Positions 50,691 to 59,683 of a DNA stretch of 64,000 nt are shown here, piece after piece; within the stretch, counting starts at the first letter, position 1, and every line of letters starts with the position of its first letter. The stretch spans positions 1 through 64,000 of the forward strand of contig NZ_JALPVJ010000001.1 of the NCBI RefSeq assembly GCF_023544445.1. Direction: 5' to 3'. The notes under the pieces are model-generated. The model ran no database searches, was not told where the DNA came from, and saw only the letters and a list, made by a program, of their open reading frames with translations. Source of the stretch: Actinoplanes sp. M2I2. GTDB lineage: Bacteria; Actinomycetota; Actinomycetes; Mycobacteriales; Micromonosporaceae. The position numbers were made by a program, and so were the translations under genes.

Positions 50691-51254
50691 ATGAGCATTG
50701 AGCCGAAAAGGGCCAGTGAGTGGACCATCCACGGGGAACGGGTCGTCGACGACACCCGCAAGGCGGTGCTGAGCATCGCGGACGTGGAGCTACCCGACGG
50801 CGTCCGCTTCGAGCAGTACGTCCTGCGCATTCCGGCCGCCGCGATGGTCATCGTGCTCGACGACAACGAGCGCGTGCTGATGATGTGGCGGCACCGCTTC
50901 ATCGTGGACCGCTGGGTCTGGGAACTGCCCGGCGGCTACCTCGACCCGGCCGAGGACTCCATGACCTGCGCTGCTCGCGAGGTCGAGGAAGAGACCGGCT
51001 GGCGGCCTCGGAGCATCGAGAAGCTGATCAGTTTCCAGCCGATGGTGGGCACCATCGACCAGGAGAACATCGTCTACCTCGCGCGTGGGGCCGACTTCAC
51101 CGGCGCGGCCCCGGACATCAACGAAGCAGAGCGCCTCGGCTGGATCCCGCTCGACGAGATCCAGCAGCACATCGACAGCGGCACCATCGTCGGTGCCGGC
51201 TCCGTCTCCGGGCTGCTCGCCCTGCTGCTACGCAAGGCGGCCGGCAAACTTTAG
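50691..51254 (+). CDS. Nudix hydrolase
   Basis: 187 residues. Hydrolyses nucleoside diphosphate-linked substrates. The Nudix box GYLDPAEDSMTCAAREVEEE then TGW fits G-x5-E-x7-REUxEExGU exactly. N-terminal strands (SEWTIHGERVVDDTRKAVLS) resemble ADP-ribose pyrophosphatases. Nudix genes are frequent in actinomycete integrative elements (pSAM2 Pif belongs to this superfamily), which fits the surroundings. Leaderless start; the end overlaps the convergent XRE gene by 4 bp. Confidence 0.88.
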   Translation: MSIEPKRASEWTIHGERVVDDTRKAVLSIADVELPDGVRFEQYVLRIPAAAMVIVLDDNERVLMMWRHRFIVDRWVWELPGGYLDPAEDSMTCAAREVEEETGWRPRSIEKLISFQPMVGTIDQENIVYLARGADFTGAAPDINEAERLGWIPLDEIQQHIDSGTIVGAGSVSGLLALLLRKAAGKL

Positions 51255-52627
51255 GCGCTCGCCAGGACCGGTCGGGCCCGCTCGGCGAAGTCCTGCACCG
51301 CGGGTAGCCCGACATGCTTGGAGAGACGATCGGCGAGGTCGGTCAGGTAGTCGCGGGCGCGTGACGAGTGCAGCCCTTCCGTGGCTTCGACCGCGTCGAC
51401 ACCGACACGCGCGGCTTCTTCCGGCTCGTCGTTCTGCGCGTGCGCCACGGCCAGCAGGACGAGGTTGAACTGCCGTCCCCGCGCATACTGCCGACCGTCC
51501 ATGTCCAGCGACCGAGTGGCGAACCGCGTAGCGATATCGCCCCTGCCCAGAGCGGTGAAGCAATGACCGAACTTCGCTGCCAGGTACGACTCGTCGAAGT
51601 AGCCGATCCACTGCGGCTCGCTGGTCCGGTCAGCCTTGTCGAAAATCATCTCTGCCCTGTTCAACGCCGATGCGCAGGCCTTCTCGTTGCCGCCGACGGC
51701 ATGACCTTGGGCTTCGAGGACCGCTGATTCCGCCTCGATCGCGGCGATACCCGCCTCGGCTGCCGCGCGGCCGGCGGCCTTGGCGAGATCCACCGCTTCG
51801 CCGGACGCGCGCAGGAACGCGGCCTGATGGCTCATCGCCGCCAGAATCTCGGCTCCCAGCGCCCGATCACCGGCACCCGCCGCGAGGCGCAGAGCCTGGA
51901 TCAGGTATCGCTGGGCCATCCCGTGCAGCCCGGCGTCATACGAAGCCCAGCCCGCGAGCTGGGTCGTCTCCGCGACGGCGGACAGCAACTGGCGGCCGGT
52001 CGCCGCGTCGTAGCGGCCGCTGATCAGCTCGGTGACATCGGCGTTGAGGAACCGGACCAGGCTGTCGCGGATGTGGCCGCCGCCGAACTGGTTGTCCAGT
52101 GATCGGTACGTCGAGGTCATCCGGCGCACGGTCTCGACGTCGGCGGCCCCGATCAGCCGCTCACCGTTGCCGGTCGGGCGCTCGTCGAGCGACGACATCA
52201 GCCACCGCATCGCCGCAGGCAGAAAGGCCGTCGCGCTGAAGCCGACCTGTCGAAGAAGGTCCCGCCGCTGCATATCGCCTCGCCAAAGATCAACAGCGAC
52301 ATCTATGCCGTGCCGCCAGTCCGGCGCGAACTCTAGCCCGGACGGCACGGCCACCACCGCCTGTGCGAGCGCGACCGGCCGGGCATCGGTGTCGGCTGAC
52401 ACCTCGGACACCATGGCGGACAACTGCCCACCCGCCTCGAGCGACTGATCCAGCAGAACCGCGACCGACAGACTCGGACGTTTCAGTCCCGACTCGAGAT
52501 CCCATAGGTGGCCGTGCGAACAATGGATCATCCCGCCGAGTCGGCGCAGCGACAGTCCATGCTGTTCACGCAGCTCCTTGAGCTTGCGACCGAAGTCGGG
52601 ATGGGCCACAACAGTCCGTCGCGGCAT
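51251..52627 (-). CDS. XRE-type regulator with C-terminal TPR-like region
   Basis: 458 residues from ATG 52627. N-terminal HTH (about 10-65): FGRKLKELREQHGLSLRRLG, MIHCSHGHLWDLESGLKRPS. The C-terminal 300 residues are helical repeats of TPR type (AAVAETTQLAGWASYDAGLH-like segments, GRGDIATRFATRSLDMDGRQ). Such regulators are abundant in actinomycetes and often sit beside small element or signalling genes; the ligand is unknown. An upstream extension to 52759 is in frame but lacks HTH-family similarity. Confidence 0.82.
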   Translation of the reverse strand: MPRRTVVAHPDFGRKLKELREQHGLSLRRLGGMIHCSHGHLWDLESGLKRPSLSVAVLLDQSLEAGGQLSAMVSEVSADTDARPVALAQAVVAVPSGLEFAPDWRHGIDVAVDLWRGDMQRRDLLRQVGFSATAFLPAAMRWLMSSLDERPTGNGERLIGAADVETVRRMTSTYRSLDNQFGGGHIRDSLVRFLNADVTELISGRYDAATGRQLLSAVAETTQLAGWASYDAGLHGMAQRYLIQALRLAAGAGDRALGAEILAAMSHQAAFLRASGEAVDLAKAAGRAAAEAGIAAIEAESAVLEAQGHAVGGNEKACASALNRAEMIFDKADRTSEPQWIGYFDESYLAAKFGHCFTALGRGDIATRFATRSLDMDGRQYARGRQFNLVLLAVAHAQNDEPEEAARVGVDAVEATEGLHSSRARDYLTDLADRLSKHVGLPAVQDFAERARPVLASA

Positions 52628-53035
52628 CGGCCACCCCCAACGATTCGATGAACGGCGCCCCCGGAACCGGGTATCTCCGGACACCATAGCTCTCAGTTGG
52701 ACGTTCGGACCCGACCCGACCTGCGGATCCGGCAAGACGTGCCCAGCGGATGCCACCATCGCCCGGCGCTGCGCATGGGGTGCCGATCGCAGCCAGCGCC
52801 ATATCTCCGTGGCGGGCCACCGCTGCAGTTACCGGTACTGGCGATGCTGCACTGCCCGCGCCTCCCTCTGCCCCTCAAGACGGCTCCGAGTTCTTGAAGG
52901 CGCAGACATTTGTGGCATGACGCAAGGAAGGCTGTCTATGCGCGTCGCGCACGTCTGGGTGTGGACGAGAAGTCGCCAGCGGCACCATCGGCATGTTGAT
53001 CGCCTTTGTCGGCGTCGAGGTTGCCGGGAGGTCTC

Positions 53036-53049
53036 GGGAAGCGCTCTCC
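53036..53049 (+). promoter_or_regulatory. LacI/CebR-like operator (distal)
   Basis: GGGAAGCGCTCTCC, imperfectly symmetrical about the central GC, resembles the GAGAGCGCTCTC site of the GH64 gene. It lies 513 bp before the ThuA-domain gene, so it may be non-functional or act by looping. Confidence 0.4.
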
Positions 53050-53253
53050 GCCCAGTGGGACAGTCGGAGGTTGCGTTGCCTTAACGAGCAGGTGTGGCGT
53101 GCGCTTGTGTCGCACCTGCTCGGTCGACGTTGAAGCGATGGTAGGCGGGGCCTGGCCAGTTCGTACTCGTCGCAGTGGTTCGTCGATCGGCGTCCTGCGT
53201 TCTCGGGCGAGGGGAACTTCGGCTGCCTGGTTTCATGACGGTCGATGAAGGCA

Positions 53254-53309
53254 TTGATGGGCGATGACGAATCTGTTAACTTTTCAGCACCTCTGAGAAA
53301 GCGCTCTCC
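53254..53309 (+). promoter_or_regulatory. promoter with LacI/CebR-like operator for the ThuA-domain gene
   Basis: TTGATG (53254-53259), 16-bp spacer, TTAACT (53276-53281), then AGAAAGCGCTCTCC (53296-53309) just after the expected transcription start. Same core (AGCGCTCTC) and same placement as the glucanase operator, giving a leader of about 270 nt. Confidence 0.5.
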
Positions 53310-53561
53310 GAGGCTTTGAGCTCCAAGACTTGACGGCACCGCATCCCCGATCAGGTGCCGTCGCAGCCGCCCACGACCACCTCCATCCCCCATCGCGGCG
53401 CCGCGCGACGTCCCCCGATGCGCGACGTGCCGACCCTCCACCGCTGGGACCGACGCGGCACTGTCATGCGCGCTCAGGGACCCATCGCGGGGGCGCCTAC
53501 CGCGGCCACGTTCGAGACGTGATCGGCGCACGTCTCGGCTGCTTCCTCACGAGAGGACCCC

Positions 53562-56500
53562 ATGATTCGCAGAGTGCTACTGATCGTCGCCCTTGTCCTG
53601 GCCGGGATGGGTGTCAACGCCGCCCCGGCCTTCGCTGCCGACTTCTCGGTGCTGATCTTCAGCAAGACCGCGGGGTTCCGGCATGACGCCATCCCCGCGG
53701 GGATCGCCGCGATCCAGCAACTGGGCGCGCAGAACAACTTCACGGTCGAGGCGACCGAGGACGCCGCACAGTTCACCGACACGAACCTGGCCCGGTTCAA
53801 GGCGGTGATCTGGCTGTCCACCACCGGCGACGTGCTCGACGCGACCCAGCAGGCCGCGTTCGAGCGTTATCTTCGCGCTGGCGGCGGCTATGTCGGCGTA
53901 CACGCGGCTTCCGACACCGAATACGACTGGCCCTGGTACGGCAATCTCGTCGGGGCCTACTTCGCCAGTCACCCCGCGATCCAGCCGGCCACCGTTCGCA
54001 TCGAGGACACCGCTCACCCGTCCAACGCGGGCATCCCGGTGAACTGGAACCGCACCGACGAGCTGTACAACTACCGCACCAACCCCCGCCCGCAGGTGCA
54101 CGTCCTCGCGAATCTCAACGAGGCCACGTACACCGGCGGCAGCATGAACGGCGACCACCCGATCTCGTGGTGCCGGCCCTACGACGGCGGCCGATCCTGG
54201 TACACCGGCCTCGGCCACACTCAGGAGAGCTACACCGAGGCCCACTTCCGCACCCACCTGCTCGGCGGCATCAAGTACGCCGCGCAGAACCTCGGCAACT
54301 GCTCGGTGCAGGGTCCCGCCGGCACGTTCAGCCAGGTCAATCTGGCCAAGGGCGCGGCGGAGACCGGTGAGCCGATGGGCCTCACCGTGCTGCCCAACCG
54401 GGGTGTGCTGCACACCTCGCGGAACGGCGTCATCCGGTACACCGATGTCAACGGCAACACCAAGGTCGCGCTGACGCTGCCGGTCTACAGCCACGACGAG
54501 GAGGGTCTGCAGAGCATCAAGGCCGACCCCAACTTCGCCACCAACCGCTGGGTGTACGTCTATTACGCGCCACCGTTGAGCACGCCCGGCGGCGACGCTC
54601 CGTCCACGGGTACGGCGGCGCAGTTCGCTCCGTTCAACGGCTCCAACAAGCTGGGCCGGTTCACCGTGCGGGACGACAACACGATCGACCCGGCCTCGCT
54701 GGTGACGATCCTCGACGTGCCGACCAGTCGTGGGCTGTGCTGCCACGTCGGTGGCGACATCGACTTCGACGCCGCCGGCAACCTGTACCTGTCCACCGGT
54801 GACGACACCAACCCGTTCGAGTCGGCCGGGTTCGCGCCGCTCGACGAGCGGGCCGACCGCAATCCCGCCTACGACGCGCAGCGCACCTCGGGCAACAGCA
54901 ACGATCTGCGTGGCAAGGTGCTGCGGATCAAGCCCGGCGCGACCGGCGGCTACACCATCCCGGGCGGCAACATGTTCGCCCCGGGCACGCCGAACACCAG
55001 GCCCGAGGTGTATGCCATGGGCTTCCGCAACCCGTTCAAGATGAGCGTGGACAAGGCCACCGGCGTCGTCTACCTCGGTGACTACGGCCCCGACGCCGGC
55101 GCTGCCGACCCGCAGCGCGGGCCCGCGGGCACCGTCTCGTTCGAGCGGATCACCCGGCCGGGCTTCTTCGGCTGGCCCTACTGCTCCAACTACAACACCC
55201 CCTACCAGGAGTACGCGTTCCCCACCGGGCCGTCGTCCGGTGCGTACAACTGTGCTGGTGGGCCGACGAACAACTCGCGGAACAACACCGGTGTCACGGC
55301 GCTGCCGGCGTCGCAGGCGGCCTGGCTGCCCTACGGTGGGCAGGGTCCCTGGCGGCCCGAGCTGGGTGGGGGCGGACCCATGGGCGGCCCCGTCTACAAC
55401 TACAACCCCGCACTGGCGTCCGATGTGAAGTTCCCGGCGTCGTACGACAAAAAGGTCTTGCTCGGGGAATTCACGAGTCGCTGGATCAAGGCGGTCACCC
55501 TGAACGGCGACGGCACGGCCGGCGCGATCGAGCCGATCCCGTGGACCGGAACGGCGATCATGGACATGGAGTTCGGCCCGGACGGCGCCCTGTACGTTCT
55601 CGACTACGGCACGACCTGGTTCGGCGGAGATGAGAATTCGGCTCTCTACCGGATCGAGTACAACAGTGGCGGCAATCGGGCTCCGATCGCCCAGGCCGGC
55701 GCCACCCCGTCCTCCGGTGCGGCCCCGCTGACCGTGCAGTTCAGCTCGGCGGGCAGCAACGACCCGGACGGCGACCCGATCACGTACGCCTGGGACTTCA
55801 CCAGCAACGGCAGCACCGACTCCACGGCGGCCAACCCGACGTTCACCTACCCGGCGAACGGCGAATACACCGCGACGCTGACGGTACGGGATTCCGGCGG
55901 CAAGACCTCGACGGCCAGTACGGTCGTCGGAGTCGGCCGGCCGTCCATCCAGTTGATCGCACCGCCCGACGGATCGGTGTTCCAGTTCGGCGACCTGGTG
56001 CCGTACGAGATCAGGGTCACCGACCCGAATGCCGGCACCATCGACTGCAACCGGGTCGTGCTCAACTACGTGCTCGGCCACGACAGCCACGGTCACCCGA
56101 TCACCAGCAAGAACGGTTGCAGCGGCGCGATCCAGACCACTGTGGATGGTGAGCACGACGCGAGCGCGAACATCTTCGGGGTGCTCGCCGCGGAGTACAC
56201 CCCCGTCACCGGGGTCGCGGTCTCGGCTCAGCACCTGCTGCAACCGCGGACCCGGCAGGCCGAACACTTCAGCACCATGAACGGCGTCCAGGTCGCCGCG
56301 AAGGCCAACGCGCACGGCGGCAATGCCATCGGTTACATCGAGAACGGCGACTGGATCTCCTTCGCCCGGTACAACCTGGCCGGCGTGACCGGCATCAAAG
56401 CGCGAGTCGCCTCGGCCGGCGTCGGTGGCACGCTGACCGTGCGGACCGGCTCACCGACCGGCCCGGTGGCCGGCACGGTGCAGGTCGCCCCGACCGGCGG

Positions 56501-57434
56501 CTGGGAGACGTGGGCCGACGTCACCGGGACGGTCAGCCCACCGGCCGGCACGCAGCAGTTGTACCTGGTGTTCACCGGCGGCGCGGGATCGCTGTTCGAC
56601 CTCGACGACTTCACGTTCACCTCTGGCGGCACCACCCCGCCGCAGACGGGCAACCTGGCCTTGAACAAGCCGGTGACGGCGTCGAGCACGGAGTCCGTCG
56701 CCTACCCGGCGTCGGCCGCGGTGGACGGTTCGCCGAGCACCCGATGGGCGAGCACGGCCGGCGATCCGCAGTGGATCCAGGTGGACCTCGGCCAGTCGAC
56801 CGCCATCGACCGGGTCAAGCTGACCTGGGAGGCGGCCTACGGCTCCGGCTACCAGATCCAGACGTCGGCCAACGGGACGACCTGGACCACGGTACGGACG
56901 GTCGCCGGCGGCGACGGTGGGGTGGACGACAACACAGCGCTGGGCGCCACCGGTCGCTACGTGCGGATCAACGGCACCGCCCGCGGCACCGCCTGGGGCT
57001 ATTCGCTGTTCGAGTTCGAGGTGTACGGCGGCGGCGTCGTGCAGCCCTCGGGCAACCTGGCGGTGAACAAGCCGGCGACGGCGTCGAGCACCGAGGCGGT
57101 CGCCTACCCGGCCTCCGCGGCGGTGGACGGTTCGCTGACCAGCCGGTGGGCGAGCGCCTTCGCCGACCCGCAGTGGATCCAGGTGGACCTCGGTCAGTCC
57201 TACCCCGTCAATCGGGTCAAACTGACCTGGGAGGGGGCGTACGGGTCCGCGTACCAGATCCAGACGTCGGCCAACGGGACGACCTGGACCACAGCCCGGA
57301 CGATCACCGGCGGTGACGGTGCGGTCGACGACCACACCGCGCTGGCCACCACCGGCCGGTATGTGCGGATCAACGGCACGGCCCGGGCCACCGCCTGGGG
57401 CTACTCGCTGTTCGAGTTCGAGGTCTACAGCTGA
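53562..57434 (+). CDS. large secreted ThuA/sugar-dehydrogenase/PKD/CBM6/double F5-8C protein
   Basis: 1290 residues; RBS gagagga. Signal peptide 1-25. ThuA-like domain about 29-247 (FSVLIFSKTAGFRHDAIPAG, GYVGVHAASDTEYDWPWYGN, NGDHPISWCRPYDGGRSWYT). PQQ-type glucose/sorbosone dehydrogenase propeller about 260-700 (GGDIDFDAAGNLYLSTGDDT, RNPFKMSVDKATGVVYLGDY). PKD domain about 705-790. CBM6-like domain about 897-1020 (RQAEHFSTMNG, IENGDWISF). Two F5/8-type C (CBM32) domains about 1029-1158 and 1164-1290, mutually very similar. Predicted extracellular sugar oxidation on a polysaccharide surface; the electron acceptor and true substrate are unknown. Confidence 0.9.
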   Translation: MIRRVLLIVALVLAGMGVNAAPAFAADFSVLIFSKTAGFRHDAIPAGIAAIQQLGAQNNFTVEATEDAAQFTDTNLARFKAVIWLSTTGDVLDATQQAAFERYLRAGGGYVGVHAASDTEYDWPWYGNLVGAYFASHPAIQPATVRIEDTAHPSNAGIPVNWNRTDELYNYRTNPRPQVHVLANLNEATYTGGSMNGDHPISWCRPYDGGRSWYTGLGHTQESYTEAHFRTHLLGGIKYAAQNLGNCSVQGPAGTFSQVNLAKGAAETGEPMGLTVLPNRGVLHTSRNGVIRYTDVNGNTKVALTLPVYSHDEEGLQSIKADPNFATNRWVYVYYAPPLSTPGGDAPSTGTAAQFAPFNGSNKLGRFTVRDDNTIDPASLVTILDVPTSRGLCCHVGGDIDFDAAGNLYLSTGDDTNPFESAGFAPLDERADRNPAYDAQRTSGNSNDLRGKVLRIKPGATGGYTIPGGNMFAPGTPNTRPEVYAMGFRNPFKMSVDKATGVVYLGDYGPDAGAADPQRGPAGTVSFERITRPGFFGWPYCSNYNTPYQEYAFPTGPSSGAYNCAGGPTNNSRNNTGVTALPASQAAWLPYGGQGPWRPELGGGGPMGGPVYNYNPALASDVKFPASYDKKVLLGEFTSRWIKAVTLNGDGTAGAIEPIPWTGTAIMDMEFGPDGALYVLDYGTTWFGGDENSALYRIEYNSGGNRAPIAQAGATPSSGAAPLTVQFSSAGSNDPDGDPITYAWDFTSNGSTDSTAANPTFTYPANGEYTATLTVRDSGGKTSTASTVVGVGRPSIQLIAPPDGSVFQFGDLVPYEIRVTDPNAGTIDCNRVVLNYVLGHDSHGHPITSKNGCSGAIQTTVDGEHDASANIFGVLAAEYTPVTGVAVSAQHLLQPRTRQAEHFSTMNGVQVAAKANAHGGNAIGYIENGDWISFARYNLAGVTGIKARVASAGVGGTLTVRTGSPTGPVAGTVQVAPTGGWETWADVTGTVSPPAGTQQLYLVFTGGAGSLFDLDDFTFTSGGTTPPQTGNLALNKPVTASSTESVAYPASAAVDGSPSTRWASTAGDPQWIQVDLGQSTAIDRVKLTWEAAYGSGYQIQTSANGTTWTTVRTVAGGDGGVDDNTALGATGRYVRINGTARGTAWGYSLFEFEVYGGGVVQPSGNLAVNKPATASSTEAVAYPASAAVDGSLTSRWASAFADPQWIQVDLGQSYPVNRVKLTWEGAYGSAYQIQTSANGTTWTTARTITGGDGAVDDHTALATTGRYVRINGTARATAWGYSLFEFEVYS

Positions 57435-57455
57435 TCGGACAGACCGCGTACGACG

Positions 57456-57487
57456 GGGTGCGGGGACCTTCGGGGGTCCCCGCACCC
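57456..57487 (+). terminator. strong hairpin after the ThuA-domain gene
   Basis: GGGTGCGGGGACC (57456-57468), 6-nt loop, GGTCCCCGCACCC (57475-57487): 13 perfect pairs, 22 bp after the stop. Confidence 0.8.
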
Positions 57488-57506
57488 TGGCCTGTCAGGA
57501 CCGCTC

Positions 57507-57543
57507 TAACAGTTGTCTCAGGATCGCTCGGTATGAACTAGGC
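57507..57543 (+). promoter_or_regulatory. 37-bp motif shared with the MmpL promoter (copy upstream of the orphan regulator)
   Basis: Matches 59684-59720 at 30 of 37 positions, including GTCTCAG and TCGCTCGGTA in the same spacing. TCAGGACCGCTC (57495-57506) and TCAGGATCGCTC (57518-57529) also repeat here 23 bp apart. Probably a shared transcription-factor or sigma-factor site; ATG 57664 lies 120 bp downstream. Confidence 0.55.
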
Positions 57544-57663
57544 ATCGCCGGGCGACGCGGGTCTCGGCCTCGTCGGCATGGCCGGACGCGCCGCGCTTCA
57601 CGGCAGCACGGGTTCAGCGTCGGCCCCTTACCGGACGGCCGCGATCCTGGAAGGCAGCCATTC

Positions 57664-58329
57664 ATGATCTCTGTGTTCGTGGCGGACGCCCAGCCGTTGC
57701 AGCGGTTCGGCTTTCGCATGCTGCTGGAGAGCACCGCCGACACCGAGATCGTCGGCGAGGCCGGGAACGGTGGCGAGGCGGTTCGCCGGATCACCGAGCT
57801 GCGTCCCGACGTGGTGCTGATGGACATCCGCCTGCCGGGCGTCGACGGGATCGAGGCGACCCGGCGCATCGTCGCCACCGGTGGGCGTTCGCGGGTCCTG
57901 GTGCTGACGACGCTCGACTCGGACCGGTCCGCGTTCGCCGCGCTGCGGGCCGGGGCGAGCGGCTTTCTGCTCAGGGACATCCGCCCCGAGGAACTGCTCG
58001 CCGGCATCCGGGCCGTCGCCGCCGGGGACTCGGTGATCGCGCCGGCGTTGACCCGGCGGCTGCTCGACGCGTTCGCCGACCAGCTCGACGATGACCTCTG
58101 CGGGCCTGTGCGGGCGGATCCCCGGCTGGACTTTCTGACCGATCGCGAACGCGAGGTGCTCGTCGCCATCGGCCACGGCCTCACCAACGGCGAGATCGCG
58201 CAACGGTTCACGCTGTCGGAGTCGACGGTGAAGACCCACGTCGGGCGGGTCCTCGCCAAGATCGGGGCACGGGACCGGATCCAGGCCGTCATCCTCGCCT
58301 ACAACCTGAGACTCACCCGGCCGGTTTAG
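57664..58329 (+). CDS. orphan NarL/FixJ-type response regulator with altered receiver
   Basis: 221 residues from ATG 57664. Receiver domain 1-120: MISVFVADAQPLQRFGFRML, phospho-acceptor Asp54 in VVLMDIRLPGVDG, Thr82-Thr83, and GFLLRDIRPEELL. Two canonical residues differ: the second acidic residue is Ala9 (ADAQ instead of ADDQ) and the conserved Lys is Arg104. LuxR-type HTH about 155-215: LTDREREVLVAIGHGLTNGE, LSESTVKTHVGRVLAKIGAR. No kinase is adjacent. Phosphorylation may be altered or dispensable. The upstream motif links it to the MmpL gene. Confidence 0.88.
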   Translation: MISVFVADAQPLQRFGFRMLLESTADTEIVGEAGNGGEAVRRITELRPDVVLMDIRLPGVDGIEATRRIVATGGRSRVLVLTTLDSDRSAFAALRAGASGFLLRDIRPEELLAGIRAVAAGDSVIAPALTRRLLDAFADQLDDDLCGPVRADPRLDFLTDREREVLVAIGHGLTNGEIAQRFTLSESTVKTHVGRVLAKIGARDRIQAVILAYNLRLTRPV

Positions 58330-58335
58330 CACCCG

Positions 58336-59544
58336 TCAGGACTTGCGGGGGGAGACCGTCATGATGCCGATGCACATCTCGTCGCTGGTGCCGTCGCCCC
58401 ACACGACGTAGCGGGGCGGCAGCTTCCTCAGCTGCGGCAGCAGTTTGCGCAGCCCCGCGTCGTGCGTACACGTCACCCGCAGCGTGTCCCCGGGACCGAT
58501 CTCCACCGGCGACGGCAGCTTCATCAGCCGCTGATTGTCGAAGTCGAACTGCGGCACGTCCAGCACGACCTCGGCGTTCGGCGTGCCCGGGTTGAGTTCG
58601 ACCTTCATCGCCCGCCCGAGCATGTGCATGTGACCGAAACCGGCGAACAGCGTCGCCGGCGCCTCCACCTCGTGGTCGCAGGTCTGGGTGTCACCGGGCT
58701 TCGGCGCGCCGCCCGGGTTGCATTCCTCCACCTGATCGTCCGCCATGTCGCCGACCTCCGGCCCGAACCGCTTCGTCACGTCCGTGATCGATGCCGCCCG
58801 GTCACAGAGCGGACCCGATTCACCGGCGGCGCAGGGCAGGTCGGTCGGCGCGTCGAGCGACCATGTTTCGAGTTCCCGGGTCCGGGGCGTGCCGTCCGTC
58901 AGCCGCAGCCGCACCGCCGAGCGGTCCGATCCGGTCGGCTTGCCGTCGGTCGCGAGCAGGTTGTAGTGGATCTGGAGGACGACCAGGCTGCCCGGCTCCA
59001 GCTTGTGGCCGGCGTCCTGGTCGAGCAGCGTCTCCGTGGCACCCGGCGCCCAGGTGTCCACCCACGCCGCGTCCCCCTCTTCGACCTGGGCGCCGGCCAC
59101 GCCGGTTCCGCCGAAACACTGCCAGCCGATACCGGGGGTCTTCGCGTCCTGCTCACGCACCGCGGGAGCGCCGCCCGGCGGCACCGCGTAAACGATGGCG
59201 TGGTGCGCGATGGCGACGTTCTCCGGTGCGAACTGGGTCCCGGTCAGGAACGCGGTCCTGGTCAGGCCCGGATCGATCAGCTGGCACCGGTACTCGTCCG
59301 AGCCGCCGCCCTCCGGCGGCGTGGGCGTGTAGGCCTCGGCCATCTTCAGGTCCAGGAACCGCTCGCCGGCGCGCACCGGCTGCGGTGGAGCCGACGACCC
59401 GCCCGCGTGCGCGCCGTGCGGGCCGGTCGCTGAGGGCGCCGCACTGTCGGCGTCCGATCCGCAGGCTCCGACAGCAGCGAACGCTGTCACCAGTGTCATG
59501 GCGCCCGCCACGAACTTCCACCGTGGACTGTCAGATTTCCTCAT
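58336..59544 (-). CDS. copper type II monooxygenase-like lipoprotein
   Basis: 402 residues from ATG 59544. Lipoprotein signal with lipobox AVGAC (Cys28), then a Ser/Gly/His-rich spacer. Two domains resemble eukaryotic peptidylglycine/dopamine monooxygenases: VAIAHHAIVYAVPPG (His pair), VVLQIHYNLLAT (third His), FAGFGHMHMLGRAMKVELNP (HxH) and TSDEMCIGIMTV (Met ligand). All copper-ligand positions appear intact. Several Cys could form disulfides. Probably oxidises an unknown substrate outside the membrane. It ends 6 bp from the convergent response regulator gene. Confidence 0.85.
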   Translation of the reverse strand: MRKSDSPRWKFVAGAMTLVTAFAAVGACGSDADSAAPSATGPHGAHAGGSSAPPQPVRAGERFLDLKMAEAYTPTPPEGGGSDEYRCQLIDPGLTRTAFLTGTQFAPENVAIAHHAIVYAVPPGGAPAVREQDAKTPGIGWQCFGGTGVAGAQVEEGDAAWVDTWAPGATETLLDQDAGHKLEPGSLVVLQIHYNLLATDGKPTGSDRSAVRLRLTDGTPRTRELETWSLDAPTDLPCAAGESGPLCDRAASITDVTKRFGPEVGDMADDQVEECNPGGAPKPGDTQTCDHEVEAPATLFAGFGHMHMLGRAMKVELNPGTPNAEVVLDVPQFDFDNQRLMKLPSPVEIGPGDTLRVTCTHDAGLRKLLPQLRKLPPRYVVWGDGTSDEMCIGIMTVSPRKS

Positions 59545-59683
59545 AGCCCGAACGCTAGGACCGATTCCGTCAGTTCTCGTCGTACCGCGGTCGTCATCGT
59601 CGGGAGCGAGGCGGTACCGCGGTACTACTCCCGGTCCGGCGGCTGTGTTGCCTGGGCCTCGCCGGCCGGCCTGATCACCGGAT

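Larger units (their letters stand above)
52628..53561. other. 934-bp intergenic region with LacI-like operators
   Basis: No credible gene; frames here lack family resemblance. A promoter TTGATG (53254-53259) with TTAACT (53276-53281) is visible and is followed by an operator-like sequence at 53295. Part of the region (52870-53000) has mixed composition and may be decayed element DNA. Confidence 0.45.

Noticed and set aside
46389-53561. attR copy of the tRNA 3' end to delimit the element
   Set aside because: I did not find a repeat of the tRNA T-arm/acceptor sequence by eye, so element borders are left open.
53577-56315. 912-codon minus-strand frame opposite the ThuA-domain gene
   Set aside because: Shadow frame; the plus-strand protein has clear domains and a signal peptide.
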